Shown piece by piece: positions 6,604 through 15,276 of a stretch of 64,000 bases of DNA. Origin of the DNA: JACCVG01 sp963790245 (GTDB lineage Bacteria; Actinomycetota; Thermoleophilia; Solirubrobacterales; Thermoleophilaceae); contig CAWBNP010000002.1 of assembly GCA_963790245.1 (NCBI GenBank), positions 372,001-436,000 on the forward strand, in the 5' to 3' direction. The position numbers and the translations under genes were made by a program. The first letter of the stretch is position 1. Each line of letters begins with the position of its first letter. A model generated the notes under the pieces. It did no database searches and was not told where the DNA came from. It saw only the letters and a list, made by a program, of their open reading frames with translations.

Positions 6604-8166
6604 CTACTCGACGTTCAGCCGCGTCCTGGACAGCTGCTGGTCGCTGAGTGGGCGGTTGCCGGAGATCAGGTTCAGCAGTGGCTCGATGTAGCTCATCGCA
6701 ATCGCGGCCGCCGGGTCTGAATCGGCCGGGATCAACTCACCGAGCGCCTCGAACAGCGGACGGATCGCGACGTAGGTAGTCGGCGAGTAGTCGGTGCCGA
6801 GGCTGGCTATCGCGGCCTCGTAGGCAGCGTCATCAGACAGGATCGACTGCGGCTCGAGCGCCCGCTTGGCGGCCGTCTGCCCGTAGGCGATCACGACCTT
6901 GGCGTCGCGCTGGATCACCACGAGCGGCTTCGGGAGCTCCGGGTCGCGGACCGAGAAGCCCGCGTCGCCCTCGATCGGCGGGCCGCCGATCTGCGCTCCG
7001 CCGCCAATCTGCTTGCCGATCAGCTTCTCGAGCTGCCCGATCGTCGTGGCCGATGCCTCGGGGTCTGTGGTCCCGATCATGAGCGCGCCGTCGGCGTTCG
7101 CGACCGTGGTCCCACCCGCGAAGATCGCGAGGTCGCCCATCCAGGCGGTCGCCGCGAACGGGTTGAAGCCGACCTGCGACTCGGCGATCGACCCGAGCGT
7201 CTCGACGTCGAGCCCGCTGCTCGCCACCGCCTGGGAGACGGCCTCGTTGATCGACTTGCCGATCTCTGGAGCACCGATCGCGATCAGCGAGTTGCTCGGG
7301 AGGGACCCCAGTAGCTCCGGGGACGAGACCGGTGCCGGGGCGTCTCCGGGCGTCGCGACCGATGGCCCGTCGAGGACCAGGCCGCCGTCATCGGCGGACA
7401 ACACCGCCGCGAGCGGCGGCTGATCGTCGAGCTGGGCGAGCGCATCGTTCTGGGCCGCGGCTGGCAGGCCCTGATCGGCGAGGCTCGCTTCGACGATCGA
7501 GCGGAGGTCGGCGAACAGCGAAACGAGTCCATCCTCGGGCAGCTCCGCGAACGCCTGGGTGTAGCGCTCCGATTCAGCGAGCGAGGCGTCCTCGGCGTCG
7601 ACCGCGGCCTTGAAGCCGGTTTCGGTGCCGATCACAACGAACCCATCGACGAGACCGACCGCGATCGGCGGCCCCGCCTCTGGCGGGGCGATCCGGTACT
7701 CGGCGCCGTCGTAGGTCCGCCCGGAACCGCCAGGGAAGATCTTCTCGAGGGCGGTCGCCGCCGCTTCGGTGTCGTCGGTCGAGAGAACCAGCGCACCGTC
7801 GGGCTCTTCGGCCGCGACGTTGGTGAGAAACACCCCGGCGCGCTCGCCGAGCCACGGCTCGATGTCGGCAGCGAAGTCGATCGGCGCGCCCGATTGCTCG
7901 AGCCCGGTCTCGATCAGATTGCTGATGAACGCTCCCGGCTCGGCGTCGGCGCCACCCGGGAACTTGGCGTACAGCGCGCGCAGCGCGGTCTCCTGGTCAC
8001 CGGCCGGGTCGACGGTCGCCTCGATGTAGACAGAGGACGCTGCGGGAGCGAGGCCGGAAGGCGGATCGTCGCCGCTGCCTGCCTGGCCGCACCCGGCGAG
8101 GACCAATGCCGCCGCTGCGATTGCGAAACCCGGGCCCTGCCTGTGGAAACCGTGAAGAATGCTCAT
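6604..8166 (-). CDS. DUF3352 lipoprotein
   Basis: 520 aa. The signal peptide ends in a lipobox LAGC with Cys26, so this is a predicted substrate of LspA. The mature part has the features of actinobacterial DUF3352 proteins: an opening similar to SVYIEATVDPAGDQETALRALYAKFPGG, repeated VLSTDDTEAAATAL-type segments, GFVVIGTETGFKAAVDAEDASLAES, and a second half with similar architecture. The function is unknown. The family is widespread in Solirubrobacterales and relatives, supporting that placement. It is 12 nt downstream of hisF and may be a trailing gene of the his operon. Confidence 0.85.
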   Translation of the reverse strand: MSILHGFHRQGPGFAIAAAALVLAGCGQAGSGDDPPSGLAPAASSVYIEATVDPAGDQETALRALYAKFPGGADAEPGAFISNLIETGLEQSGAPIDFAADIEPWLGERAGVFLTNVAAEEPDGALVLSTDDTEAAATALEKIFPGGSGRTYDGAEYRIAPPEAGPPIAVGLVDGFVVIGTETGFKAAVDAEDASLAESERYTQAFAELPEDGLVSLFADLRSIVEASLADQGLPAAAQNDALAQLDDQPPLAAVLSADDGGLVLDGPSVATPGDAPAPVSSPELLGSLPSNSLIAIGAPEIGKSINEAVSQAVASSGLDVETLGSIAESQVGFNPFAATAWMGDLAIFAGGTTVANADGALMIGTTDPEASATTIGQLEKLIGKQIGGGAQIGGPPIEGDAGFSVRDPELPKPLVVIQRDAKVVIAYGQTAAKRALEPQSILSDDAAYEAAIASLGTDYSPTTYVAIRPLFEALGELIPADSDPAAAIAMSYIEPLLNLISGNRPLSDQQLSRTRLNVE

Positions 8167-8178
8167 AGGGGCGGCAGC

Positions 8179-8943
8179 CTATAACCGGACGGGAATCCCG
8201 GCCGCAGCCAGCTGCGCCTTGGCCTCGCCGACCGTGAACTGGCGGTAGTGGAAGATCGACGCGCAGAGCACGGCGTCGGCGCCGCCCAGCTCGATCGCCT
8301 CAACCAGATGCTCGAGCCGCCCGGCCCCGCCCGACGCGATCACCGGCACCTCCACCGCCTCGCTCACGGCGCGGGTCAGACCGAGCTCGTACCCGTCCTC
8401 GGTCCCGTCACGGTCCATGCTCGTGAGCATGATCTCGCCCGCTCCGCGTTCGGTCGCCTCGCGCGCCCATTCGACGGCCTCGCGGCCGGTGCTCGTCCGG
8501 CCGCCGTTGACGAGCACGTCGTAGCCGCCCGCGACGGCCCCCGCGCGGGCGTCGATCGCGAGCACGACACACTGGGCGCCGAAGATCGCAGCCAGCTCGT
8601 CGATCAACTCCGGCCGCGCCACGGCGGCCGAGTTGACGGTGATCTTGTCGGCCCCGGCGTCGAGAACGGCCTGGGCGTCCGCGGCCGTGCGGATCCCGCC
8701 TCCGAGCGTGAACGGGATGAAGACGTCGTCGGCCGTCCGCTTCGCGAGCTCGACCATCGTGTCGCGCTTTTCATGCGAAGCGGTGATGTCGAGGAAGACG
8801 AGCTCGTCGGCGCCCTCGGCTTCGTAGCGGGCCGCGAGCTCGACCGGGTCGCCCGCGTCGCGGATATCGACGAAGTTCGTCCCCTTCACGACCCGCCCCT
8901 TGTCGACGTCGAGGCAGGGGATCACGCGCTTGAGCAGGCTCAA
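8179..8943 (-). CDS. hisF: Imidazole glycerol phosphate synthase cyclase subunit
   Basis: 254 aa. HisF uses ammonia from HisH to convert PRFAR into IGP and AICAR. The TIM barrel begins RVIPCLDVDKGRVVKGTNF, with the catalytic Asp in CLDVD, and has the second conserved Asp in LAIDAR. TLGGGIRT and ISSGGAG-like phosphate loops are present. The start is TTG at 8941-8943, overlapping the hisA stop as TTGA. Confidence 0.96.
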   Translation of the reverse strand: MSLLKRVIPCLDVDKGRVVKGTNFVDIRDAGDPVELAARYEAEGADELVFLDITASHEKRDTMVELAKRTADDVFIPFTLGGGIRTAADAQAVLDAGADKITVNSAAVARPELIDELAAIFGAQCVVLAIDARAGAVAGGYDVLVNGGRTSTGREAVEWAREATERGAGEIMLTSMDRDGTEDGYELGLTRAVSEAVEVPVIASGGAGRLEHLVEAIELGGADAVLCASIFHYRQFTVGEAKAQLAAAGIPVRL

Positions 8944-9665
8944 GGCGCGAGCGCCTCGAGCGCCTCGCGGACGGTGAACCGGCCCTCGTAGAGCGCCTTG
9001 CCCGAGATCACCCCGTAGAGGTTCGCGATACCGAGGCCCGCGAGCGCGCGCAGATCGTCGAGCTGCCCGACCCCCCCTGAGGAGATCACGCGGCCGGTCG
9101 TCGCCTCGGCGACCCGCAGCAACCCGTCGAGGTCGGGCCCGTCGAGCATCCCGTCCCGGTCGACATCGGTGTAGACGAAGGTCTCAACGCCGGCGTCGTC
9201 GAGCCGCGCGACCACGTCCTCGGGGGATTCGCCGGTCGTCTCGGTCCAGCCCGCAACCGACACGGCTCCCGCGCGGGCATCGACCCCGACGACGATCCTC
9301 GGACCGTGCTCGCCGACGGCCGCCCTCAGCAGCTCGGGGTCCCGCAACGCGACCGTCCCGAGGACGACCCGCTCGGCGCCGGCCGTAATCGCCTCGTCGA
9401 TCGCCCCGCGCGTACGCAGGCCGCCGCCGTACTGGACCGGAACGCCCGCGGCATCCGTGATCCGAGCGAGATGGTCGAGGTTGGCGGGCGCACCGTCGCG
9501 CGCGCCGTCGAGGTCGACGACGTGCAGCTCCTGCGCCCCGTCCCGCACCCAGGCGAGCGCGGCGGCGAGCGGGTCGTCGGCGTAGACGGTTTCGTCGGCG
9601 AAATCTCCCTGGCGGAGTCGAACGGCCTGGCCACCGCGGATGTCGATCGCGGGTAGGAGGATCAT
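8940..9665 (-). CDS. hisA: Phosphoribosylformimino-5-aminoimidazole carboxamide ribotide isomerase
   Basis: 241 aa from ATG 9663-9665. HisA performs the Amadori rearrangement of ProFAR to PRFAR. The barrel starts MILLPAIDIRGGQAVRLRQGD (catalytic Asp8) and has the second Asp in YTDVDRDGMLDGP. As sequenced, the frame is continuous with the upstream hisH frame because of a one-base insertion near 9728. The true hisH end in the other frame stops at 9662 and overlaps this ATG as ATGA, so I annotate separate genes. An actinobacterial PriA-like second activity (TrpF) is possible. Confidence 0.93.
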   Translation of the reverse strand: MILLPAIDIRGGQAVRLRQGDFADETVYADDPLAAALAWVRDGAQELHVVDLDGARDGAPANLDHLARITDAAGVPVQYGGGLRTRGAIDEAITAGAERVVLGTVALRDPELLRAAVGEHGPRIVVGVDARAGAVSVAGWTETTGESPEDVVARLDDAGVETFVYTDVDRDGMLDGPDLDGLLRVAEATTGRVISSGGVGQLDDLRALAGLGIANLYGVISGKALYEGRFTVREALEALAP

Positions 9666-10304
9666 CGCGCCACCTTGGCCGATGCCGGCTGGGTGGCACA
9701 GATCGTGGCGAAGTTGGCCAGCAGACGCCAGCCCGTGCTCGCCCGACTTCTCGGGATGGAACTGGACACCGAACAGCGCACCATGCTGGACTGCCGTGAC
9801 GAAGGGTTCTCCGTAGGTAGACGTGCCCAGGGCATCGGTTGGGTCGGATGGCCGGCCGGCGAACGAATGCACGTGATAGAAGGCACACGGATCGGGCAGG
9901 CCGTCCGTCAGCGCCGAGGCTCGCGACCATTCGACCGGGTTCCAGCCGATCTGCGGCAGCTTGAGCCGCCCCGCCGAGAGCGGCGAGACCTCCCCCGGGA
10001 TCAGGCCCAGGCCCGGTGCACCTCCGAGTTCACTGCTGCGCTCGAACAGCAGCTGCATTCCGAGACAGATCCCCAGCACCGGCTTGCCCGCGGCCGCGGC
10101 GTCGCGCAGCGTCGAGGCCAACCCCCGTCGGCCGATCTCCTCGACTGCCCGTGGGAAGGCGCCGACACCCGGCAGGACGATCCCGTCGGCAGCGGCGATC
10201 TCATCGGCGCTCGCGCTGATCAGGACAGCTGCGCCGACCCGCTCGAGCGCTTTCTCGACCGAGCGCAGGTTGCCCATGCCGTAATCGACGATCGCGACCG
10301 TCAC
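9662..10304 (-). CDS. hisH: Imidazole glycerol phosphate synthase glutaminase subunit (one frameshift)
   Basis: About 213 aa. HisH hydrolyses glutamine and passes ammonia to HisF. The nucleophile Cys80 is in GICLGMQ, and the His/Glu pair is in VQFHPEKSGEHG. The expected C-terminus (GLRLLANFA, ending ASAKVAR) is found only in the next frame, after an apparent extra C in the doublet at 9727-9728. Without correction the frame runs straight into HisA and mimics a 454-aa HisH-HisA fusion. The start GTG overlaps the hisB stop (GTGA). Confidence 0.9.
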
Positions 10305-10888
10305 AGAACGCCCTTCGTCGACGGGATCCCGCCCTCGAGCGGGTCGATCGCGACGGCCTGGCGAAGCGCCCGCGCGACCGCCTTGAAGACCGCCTCGACA
10401 ATGTGGTGCGCGTTGGTTCCGGCCTCGATCTGGACGTGCAGCGTCAGCTTGGCGGCGTTGGCGAGCGCGCGCAGGAACTCCTCACACAGATCGGTGTCGA
10501 AATCGCCGACGGTCGCCTCGGGGAGCGACCCCTCAAACGCGGTGAACGGCCGCCCCGAGATGTCGATCACCGCACGCGCGCGCGCCTCGTCCATCGGGAC
10601 GATCGCGCTCCCGTATCGGACGATCCCCGCGCGCGTCCCGAGCGCTTCGTCGAGCGCGCGGCCGAGCAGGATGCCGGTGTCCTCCACGGTGTGGTGGGGG
10701 CCGGTATCGAGGTCGCCGCGAGCCTCCACCCCGAGGTCGAGTCCCCCGTGACGGGCGAACGCGTCGAGCATGTGGTCGAAGAAGCCGACTCCCGTGCTGC
10801 GCGTCCCGAGCCCGGTTCCCTCGAGCGACAGCGACAGCGAGATGTCGGTCTCGCCCGTCTGGCGGCTGACTTCCGCGGTCCGTGTCAT
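10301..10888 (-). CDS. hisB: Imidazoleglycerol-phosphate dehydratase
   Basis: 195 aa from ATG 10886-10888, which overlaps the hisD stop (ATGA); an upstream extension exists but lies inside hisD. HisB removes water from IGP to give imidazole acetol phosphate. Family motifs GVGFFDHMLDAFARHGG, HHTVEDTGI and TNAHHIVEAVFKA supply the metal-binding His/Glu residues. This is the monofunctional dehydratase, without a fused histidinol-phosphatase domain. Confidence 0.95.
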   Translation of the reverse strand: MTRTAEVSRQTGETDISLSLSLEGTGLGTRSTGVGFFDHMLDAFARHGGLDLGVEARGDLDTGPHHTVEDTGILLGRALDEALGTRAGIVRYGSAIVPMDEARARAVIDISGRPFTAFEGSLPEATVGDFDTDLCEEFLRALANAAKLTLHVQIEAGTNAHHIVEAVFKAVARALRQAVAIDPLEGGIPSTKGVL

Positions 10889-12141
10889 CGGGCGCGCACC
10901 TCCATCGATTCGGCGTGGACCGGAAATCCTTCGGCGCGCGCGAGCGCGGCCCCGGGCGTGGCCAAGGTCCGCGCGGCCTGCCCGTCGATCGTCACGCACG
11001 CCATTCGCCGCCTGAAGGTCTGAACCGAGAGAGCGCTCTGGAAACGTCCGGCGCCCCCGGTCGGTAGGACGTGGTTGGAGCCCGCTACGTAGTCACCAAA
11101 CGCCGTCGCCGTGCCGGCGAAGACCGCGCCCGCCCGCCGCACCCGATCAAGCAGCGCCAGCGGCCCCTCCCCGAGCAGTTCCAGGTGCTCGGGTGCGAGC
11201 TCGTCGGCCAACGCCACCGCAGGCTCGAGCTCGGTGAGGGTCACGATTGCGAGCGAGGCATCGCAGACGCTTGGCCGCTGCGCCGCAAGTTGATCGCAGC
11301 TGGCCGCGACCTGGTCGGCGAGCTGGGCATCGATCGTGATCAGCGCCAGCAGTCCATCCTCCCCGTGCTCGGCCTGTGCGAGGAGATCGAGTGCGATCGG
11401 CTCGGCGTCGACACCCTCGCCGGCAGCGACGACGACCAGCTCGCTCGGTCCGGCGATCCCGTCCAACCCCACGATCCCGGCGACCTGGCGCTTGGCCTCC
11501 TGGACCCAGGCGTTACCGGGGCCGACGATCACGTCGACGGCGTTGATCGACTCGGTCCCGTAGGCCAGCGCGGCGATCGCCTGCGCCCCGCCCACCCGGT
11601 AGACCTCGTCGACCCCGCACAGCCGGCAGGCGGCAAGCACGATCGGATCGGGACGGCCGTCAGGACCGGGAGCCACGCAGACGGCCAACCGTTCGACACC
11701 GGCGGCGAGTGCGGTCGCCGCGCACATGACGACGCTCGAAGGGTAGGGCGCGCGCCCGCTCGGAATATAGGCGCCCGCGCGAGCGACCGCGAGCTCGCGC
11801 AACTCGATCCGCTGACCTCCGGGAAGCTCGATCACACGGTCCTCCCCAACCTGGGCACGAGCCACGATCTCGACGTTGGCCTTCGCGGTCTCGATCGCTG
11901 CGCACACCTCGCCATCGAGCAGCTCGACCGCGGATTCGAGCGCGGCCCGCGTGACACGCAACGGCCGGGAGGCGAGGTCGACGCCGTCGAGCCGCCGCGT
12001 CTCCGCGCGAAGTGCCTCGTCACCTTCGGCACGCACGGACGCGACGATCGCGCGAACGTCCTCCTCGACGGCGCGCGGCGCAGGTGCCAGCCCGCGGATC
12101 GCGGCTGCATCGACGCCCTCGCCGAAGCGGGTGATCCTCAT
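10885..12141 (-). CDS. hisD: Histidinol dehydrogenase
   Basis: 418 aa. HisD carries out the last two oxidations to L-histidine in a Zn-dependent, NAD-linked reaction. Visible signatures are AGAYIPSGRAPYPSSVVMCAA, IVGPGNAWVQEAKRQVAG, GIAGPSELVVVA, AQAEHGEDGLLALIT (zinc/catalytic region) and APEHLELLG. The length is typical. ATGA overlaps join it to hisG upstream and hisB downstream. hisC is not in this run, so the aminotransferase must be encoded elsewhere. Confidence 0.95.
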   Translation of the reverse strand: MRITRFGEGVDAAAIRGLAPAPRAVEEDVRAIVASVRAEGDEALRAETRRLDGVDLASRPLRVTRAALESAVELLDGEVCAAIETAKANVEIVARAQVGEDRVIELPGGQRIELRELAVARAGAYIPSGRAPYPSSVVMCAATALAAGVERLAVCVAPGPDGRPDPIVLAACRLCGVDEVYRVGGAQAIAALAYGTESINAVDVIVGPGNAWVQEAKRQVAGIVGLDGIAGPSELVVVAAGEGVDAEPIALDLLAQAEHGEDGLLALITIDAQLADQVAASCDQLAAQRPSVCDASLAIVTLTELEPAVALADELAPEHLELLGEGPLALLDRVRRAGAVFAGTATAFGDYVAGSNHVLPTGGAGRFQSALSVQTFRRRMACVTIDGQAARTLATPGAALARAEGFPVHAESMEVRAR

Positions 12142-12782
12142 CGCGAGATCAGCTCGCTAATCCGTGCGACGAGCGAGTCGATCGCCGCCGCCTTCAGCTT
12201 GTGTGCAACCGGGTTGGCGATCAGCCGTGCCGTGCAGACGACGATCTCCTCGCGCTCCACGAGGCGATTCTCGACGAGCGTGCGACCGCTCGCCGTCAGG
12301 TCGACGATCCCGTCGGCCAGGCCGGTCAGCGGGGCGAGCTCGACGGAGCCCTTGACCTCGACGATCCCGACCGGGCGGCCGGTGGCGGTGAAGTGATCGA
12401 GGGCGATCCGCGGGTACTTGGTCGCGACGGTGAAAGTCCCCAGCCGACGCAGCGACTCAGCAATCGTGTCCTCACCCTCCCGCTCGGCGACGATCATCCG
12501 GCAGCGGCCGAACCCGAGATCGAGCAGCTCGTAGACCTCGCGCCCACCGCCCTCGAGCAGCACGTCCTTGCCGGTGATGCCGATGTCGGCCGCTCCGTGC
12601 TCGACGTAGGTCGGCACGTCCGACGGGCGCATCGTCACGATCCCGAGCTCGGCGAACAGCAGCTTGCGCTGGTTTGTACGGACCTCGGAAACATCGAGGC
12701 CGAGCGCACCCAACAGGTCGAGGGTCTCGCCCATCAGGGCGCCGCGCGGAACGGCGATCGTCAGCCCTTCGTTCGGGCTCAT
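12138..12782 (-). CDS. hisG: ATP phosphoribosyltransferase catalytic subunit (short form)
   Basis: 214 aa, the short HisG form that lacks the C-terminal regulatory domain and needs HisZ. It catalyses the committed step, ATP plus PRPP to phosphoribosyl-ATP. The opening LTIAVPRGALMGETLDLLGALG, the FAELGIVTMRPSDVPTYVEHGAADIGITGKDVL region and ATKYPRIALDHF fit the family. The ATG overlaps the hisZ stop (ATGA), consistent with stoichiometric synthesis of the HisG-HisZ complex. Confidence 0.94.
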   Translation of the reverse strand: MSPNEGLTIAVPRGALMGETLDLLGALGLDVSEVRTNQRKLLFAELGIVTMRPSDVPTYVEHGAADIGITGKDVLLEGGGREVYELLDLGFGRCRMIVAEREGEDTIAESLRRLGTFTVATKYPRIALDHFTATGRPVGIVEVKGSVELAPLTGLADGIVDLTASGRTLVENRLVEREEIVVCTARLIANPVAHKLKAAAIDSLVARISELISR

Positions 12783-13762
12783 GGAGCGCTCCCCCGGTCG
12801 AGTCGCTCCTCGGCCGCGCCGGCAGCGTGGATCCGCTGCAGATCCAGGGCGATGCCACAGGCCGGGAGGTCACGTCCGAAGCGACCGAGCAGCTTGTCGT
12901 AGCGGCCGCCGCCGCCGATCGCGTAGCCAACCGCCGGGTCATACACCTCGAAGACCGCGCCCGAGTAGTAGCCGAGCTCGCGAATCAGGCCGAGATCGAA
13001 GAGCACGCGATCGCCGACCCCGCGCTCGACCAGCAACGCGTTGAGCGCTCGCAGGTTCTCGACCGCGCGGCCGGCGCGGTCGTCGACGCGGTCGAGGATC
13101 TCGGCCGATCCCCGCATCGACGGCAGGTTGGTCAGCAGATCGAGATCCGCGCCGCCGATCCCCAGGTCGGCCAGCTGCGTGCCGAGACCGACGAGGTCGC
13201 GCCGCGCGAGCGTCTCGAGCAACGGCATGCGCTCGCCTTCCGGAACACCGCAGTCGGCGAGCAGCGATCGATAAAGATCTCCGTCACCGATCCCCACGCG
13301 GTGCTCCTCGAGTCCCGCTTGGCCGAGCGCGTCGATCACCAGCGCGACGACCTCGGCCTCGCCCTCGGGCCCCGGCGCACCGATTAGCTCGATCCCGGCC
13401 TGGAGGAACTCGCGCGCCTGCACCTGACCACGGCTGACAGCGCGGTAGGAGTGCGCGAAGTAGGACAGGCGGATCGGGACCTCGGCATCGCGGTAGCGCG
13501 CACCGACCAGCCGCGCGATCGGAATCGTCATGTCGAAGCGCAGCACGAGAACCCGCCCTGAGCCGTCGAAGAGCCGCAGACCGGCGCCCGCCGCGCGCTG
13601 ATCGCCACGCTCGAGGACCTCCTCGTACTCGACCGTCGGCGTCCAGACCTCGCCGTAGCCGGCGCCCTCAAACGCCGCCCGCAGACGGTCGGAGATCGCC
13701 CGCAACTCGCGCATCTCGTCCGGCAGCATGTCCCGGGTCCCCGGGGGGGTCGGCGTGATCAT
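12779..13762 (-). CDS. hisZ: ATP phosphoribosyltransferase regulatory subunit
   Basis: 327 aa from ATG 13760-13762. A longer frame extends upstream, but similarity starts at ITPTPPGTRDMLPDE. HisZ is a class II aminoacyl-tRNA-synthetase-like protein without tRNA charging activity that activates and regulates short HisG. Synthetase-like motifs are seen in VLRFDMTIPIARLVGARY, REFLQAGIELIG and the late GYAIGGGGRYDKLLGRFG. The length is shorter than a true HisRS, there is no C-terminal anticodon-binding domain, and hisG is adjacent; together these decide for HisZ. Confidence 0.92.
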   Translation of the reverse strand: MITPTPPGTRDMLPDEMRELRAISDRLRAAFEGAGYGEVWTPTVEYEEVLERGDQRAAGAGLRLFDGSGRVLVLRFDMTIPIARLVGARYRDAEVPIRLSYFAHSYRAVSRGQVQAREFLQAGIELIGAPGPEGEAEVVALVIDALGQAGLEEHRVGIGDGDLYRSLLADCGVPEGERMPLLETLARRDLVGLGTQLADLGIGGADLDLLTNLPSMRGSAEILDRVDDRAGRAVENLRALNALLVERGVGDRVLFDLGLIRELGYYSGAVFEVYDPAVGYAIGGGGRYDKLLGRFGRDLPACGIALDLQRIHAAGAAEERLDRGSAP

Positions 13763-13870
13763 CGTCTGATTCTTTCGCGCCGGAGCGCCCGGCGCCTCTC
13801 GGGGAGCCCTCGGCCAGACCCCAACGGGGTCGTGCCATGCGCGGATCGACCCGCGCGGACACAACGTCGG
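13763..13870. other. murA-hisZ intergenic region with two hairpins
   Basis: Two GC-rich inverted repeats are visible: gcgcgg/ccgcgc around 13847-13863, and gacccc-aac-ggggtc at about 13817-13831. Neither has a U-tract. A weak murA terminator or read-through into the his operon are both possible. A short frame beginning MARPRWGL lies here but has no histidine run, so there is no evidence for classical his attenuation. Confidence 0.4.
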
Positions 13871-15178
13871 CTAAGCGGCTTCGAGCTTCTCTCCGACGCG
13901 CTCGATGCGCGCGCCGAGCCCGCGCAGCCGCTCGTCGATCCGTTCGTAGCCGCGGTCGATCTGGCGGATGTTCCCGATCTCGGAGCTGCCCTCCGCGCAA
14001 AGCGCGGCGATGAGCATCGCCATCCCCGCTCGGATGTCGGGGCTCTCCATGCGGCCGCCGTGAAGCCGGCTCGGGCCGCTCACGACCGCGCGATGCGGGT
14101 CGCAGAGCAGTACCCGAGCGCCCATGGCGACGAGCTTGTCGACGAAGAAGAGGCGGTTCTCGAACATCTTTTCGAAGATCAGGACCATCCCGTCAGCCTG
14201 CGTCGCCAGCGCGAGGGCGATGCTCGTCAGGTCGGCGGGGAAGGCCGGCCAGGGCCCGTCCTCGATCTTGGAGATCGCGTCGCCAGCGTCATCGCGCACC
14301 CGCAGCCGCTGCTCGGGCGGAACGATCACGTCGTCCCCGTCGAACTCGATCTTGCAGCCGAGCCGCTCGAACACGAACCGCGTCATGCGCAGGTCATCGG
14401 GGTTGGTGTCGGTGATCCGCAGCTCGCCACCGGTGACCGCGGCGAGCGCGATGAAGCTACCGATCTCGATGTAGTCGGGTCCGATGGTGAAGTCCGCCCC
14501 GCCGAGCTTGTCGAGTCCGTCGACGAGCAGCACGTTCGATCCGATGCCCTCGATCCGCGCCCCCATCTGGAGCAGCAGCCGGGCGAGGTCCTGGACGTGC
14601 GGCTCGGACGCCGCGTTATGCAGCACGCTCGCGCCCGGCGTGAGCGCTGCCGCCATCAACGCGTTCTCGGTCGCCATCACCGACGGCTCGTCGAGGAAGA
14701 AATCACACGCTTTCAGCCCGTCGGGCGCGGTCAGCCGGTAGTAGGAGCCGGCGCGGTCCATCTCGACCGACGCGCCAAGCGCCCGGAAGGCGTCAAGGTG
14801 CGGATCGAGCCGGCGGCGCCCGATCACGTCGCCTCCCGGTGGCGGCATCGTCGCCTCGCCAAAGCGGGCGAGCAGCGGCCCGGCGGTCAGGAAGGAGGCG
14901 CGGATGCGGCTCGCGATGCTCGTCTCGAGATCGGTCTTACGTACATTGGCAGCGTTCAGTGCGATCACGCTGTCGCTCCGCCACTGGACGTGCACGCCGA
15001 GATCGACGAGCAGCTCGATCATCGCCTCGACGTCGCGGATCCGCGGGACATTGCGCAGCACGACGTCCTCCTCGGTCAACAGCGCAGCGGCCAGCACCGG
15101 CAGCGCCGCGTTCTTGTTGCCCGCGGGCGCAATCGTCCCGCTCAGCGGTGAGCCGCCTTGAATGAGAAATTTGTCCAT
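13871..15178 (-). CDS. murA: UDP-N-acetylglucosamine 1-carboxyvinyltransferase
   Basis: 435 aa. MurA transfers enolpyruvate from PEP to UDP-GlcNAc, the first committed step of peptidoglycan synthesis. The N-terminal AGNKNAALPVLAAALL (Lys22) and the second-domain motifs are present. In the active-site loop the usual PGGC is PGGD, with Asp at residue 117. Mycobacterium tuberculosis MurA has Asp at the same residue, and that substitution is known to give fosfomycin resistance. The gene lies upstream of hisZ by 108 bp. Confidence 0.95.
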   Translation of the reverse strand: MDKFLIQGGSPLSGTIAPAGNKNAALPVLAAALLTEEDVVLRNVPRIRDVEAMIELLVDLGVHVQWRSDSVIALNAANVRKTDLETSIASRIRASFLTAGPLLARFGEATMPPPGGDVIGRRRLDPHLDAFRALGASVEMDRAGSYYRLTAPDGLKACDFFLDEPSVMATENALMAAALTPGASVLHNAASEPHVQDLARLLLQMGARIEGIGSNVLLVDGLDKLGGADFTIGPDYIEIGSFIALAAVTGGELRITDTNPDDLRMTRFVFERLGCKIEFDGDDVIVPPEQRLRVRDDAGDAISKIEDGPWPAFPADLTSIALALATQADGMVLIFEKMFENRLFFVDKLVAMGARVLLCDPHRAVVSGPSRLHGGRMESPDIRAGMAMLIAALCAEGSSEIGNIRQIDRGYERIDERLRGLGARIERVGEKLEAA

Positions 15179-15276
15179 GGTGGGATCGCCGACCCGGGGT
15201 CCCAGGCGGGTTCCCTAAGCGACCGACCTAGCGTACCGGAGCCGCGACGGGCGGGAAAACCCCTGCAAACTCCGGT
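15179..15276. other. DUF389 gene-murA intergenic region
   Basis: Ninety-eight bases between the end of the DUF389 gene and the murA start on the minus strand. It should contain the murA promoter and ribosome-binding site, but I see no convincing consensus promoter or terminator. Confidence 0.3.

Noticed and set aside
8940..10304. A natural bifunctional HisH-HisA protein
   Set aside because: The true HisH C-terminus and an ATGA junction are found in the alternative frame, so a one-base error is the simpler explanation.
13763..13870. Histidine attenuator before hisZ
   Set aside because: The only short frame has no run of His codons, and no terminator with a U-tract is seen.
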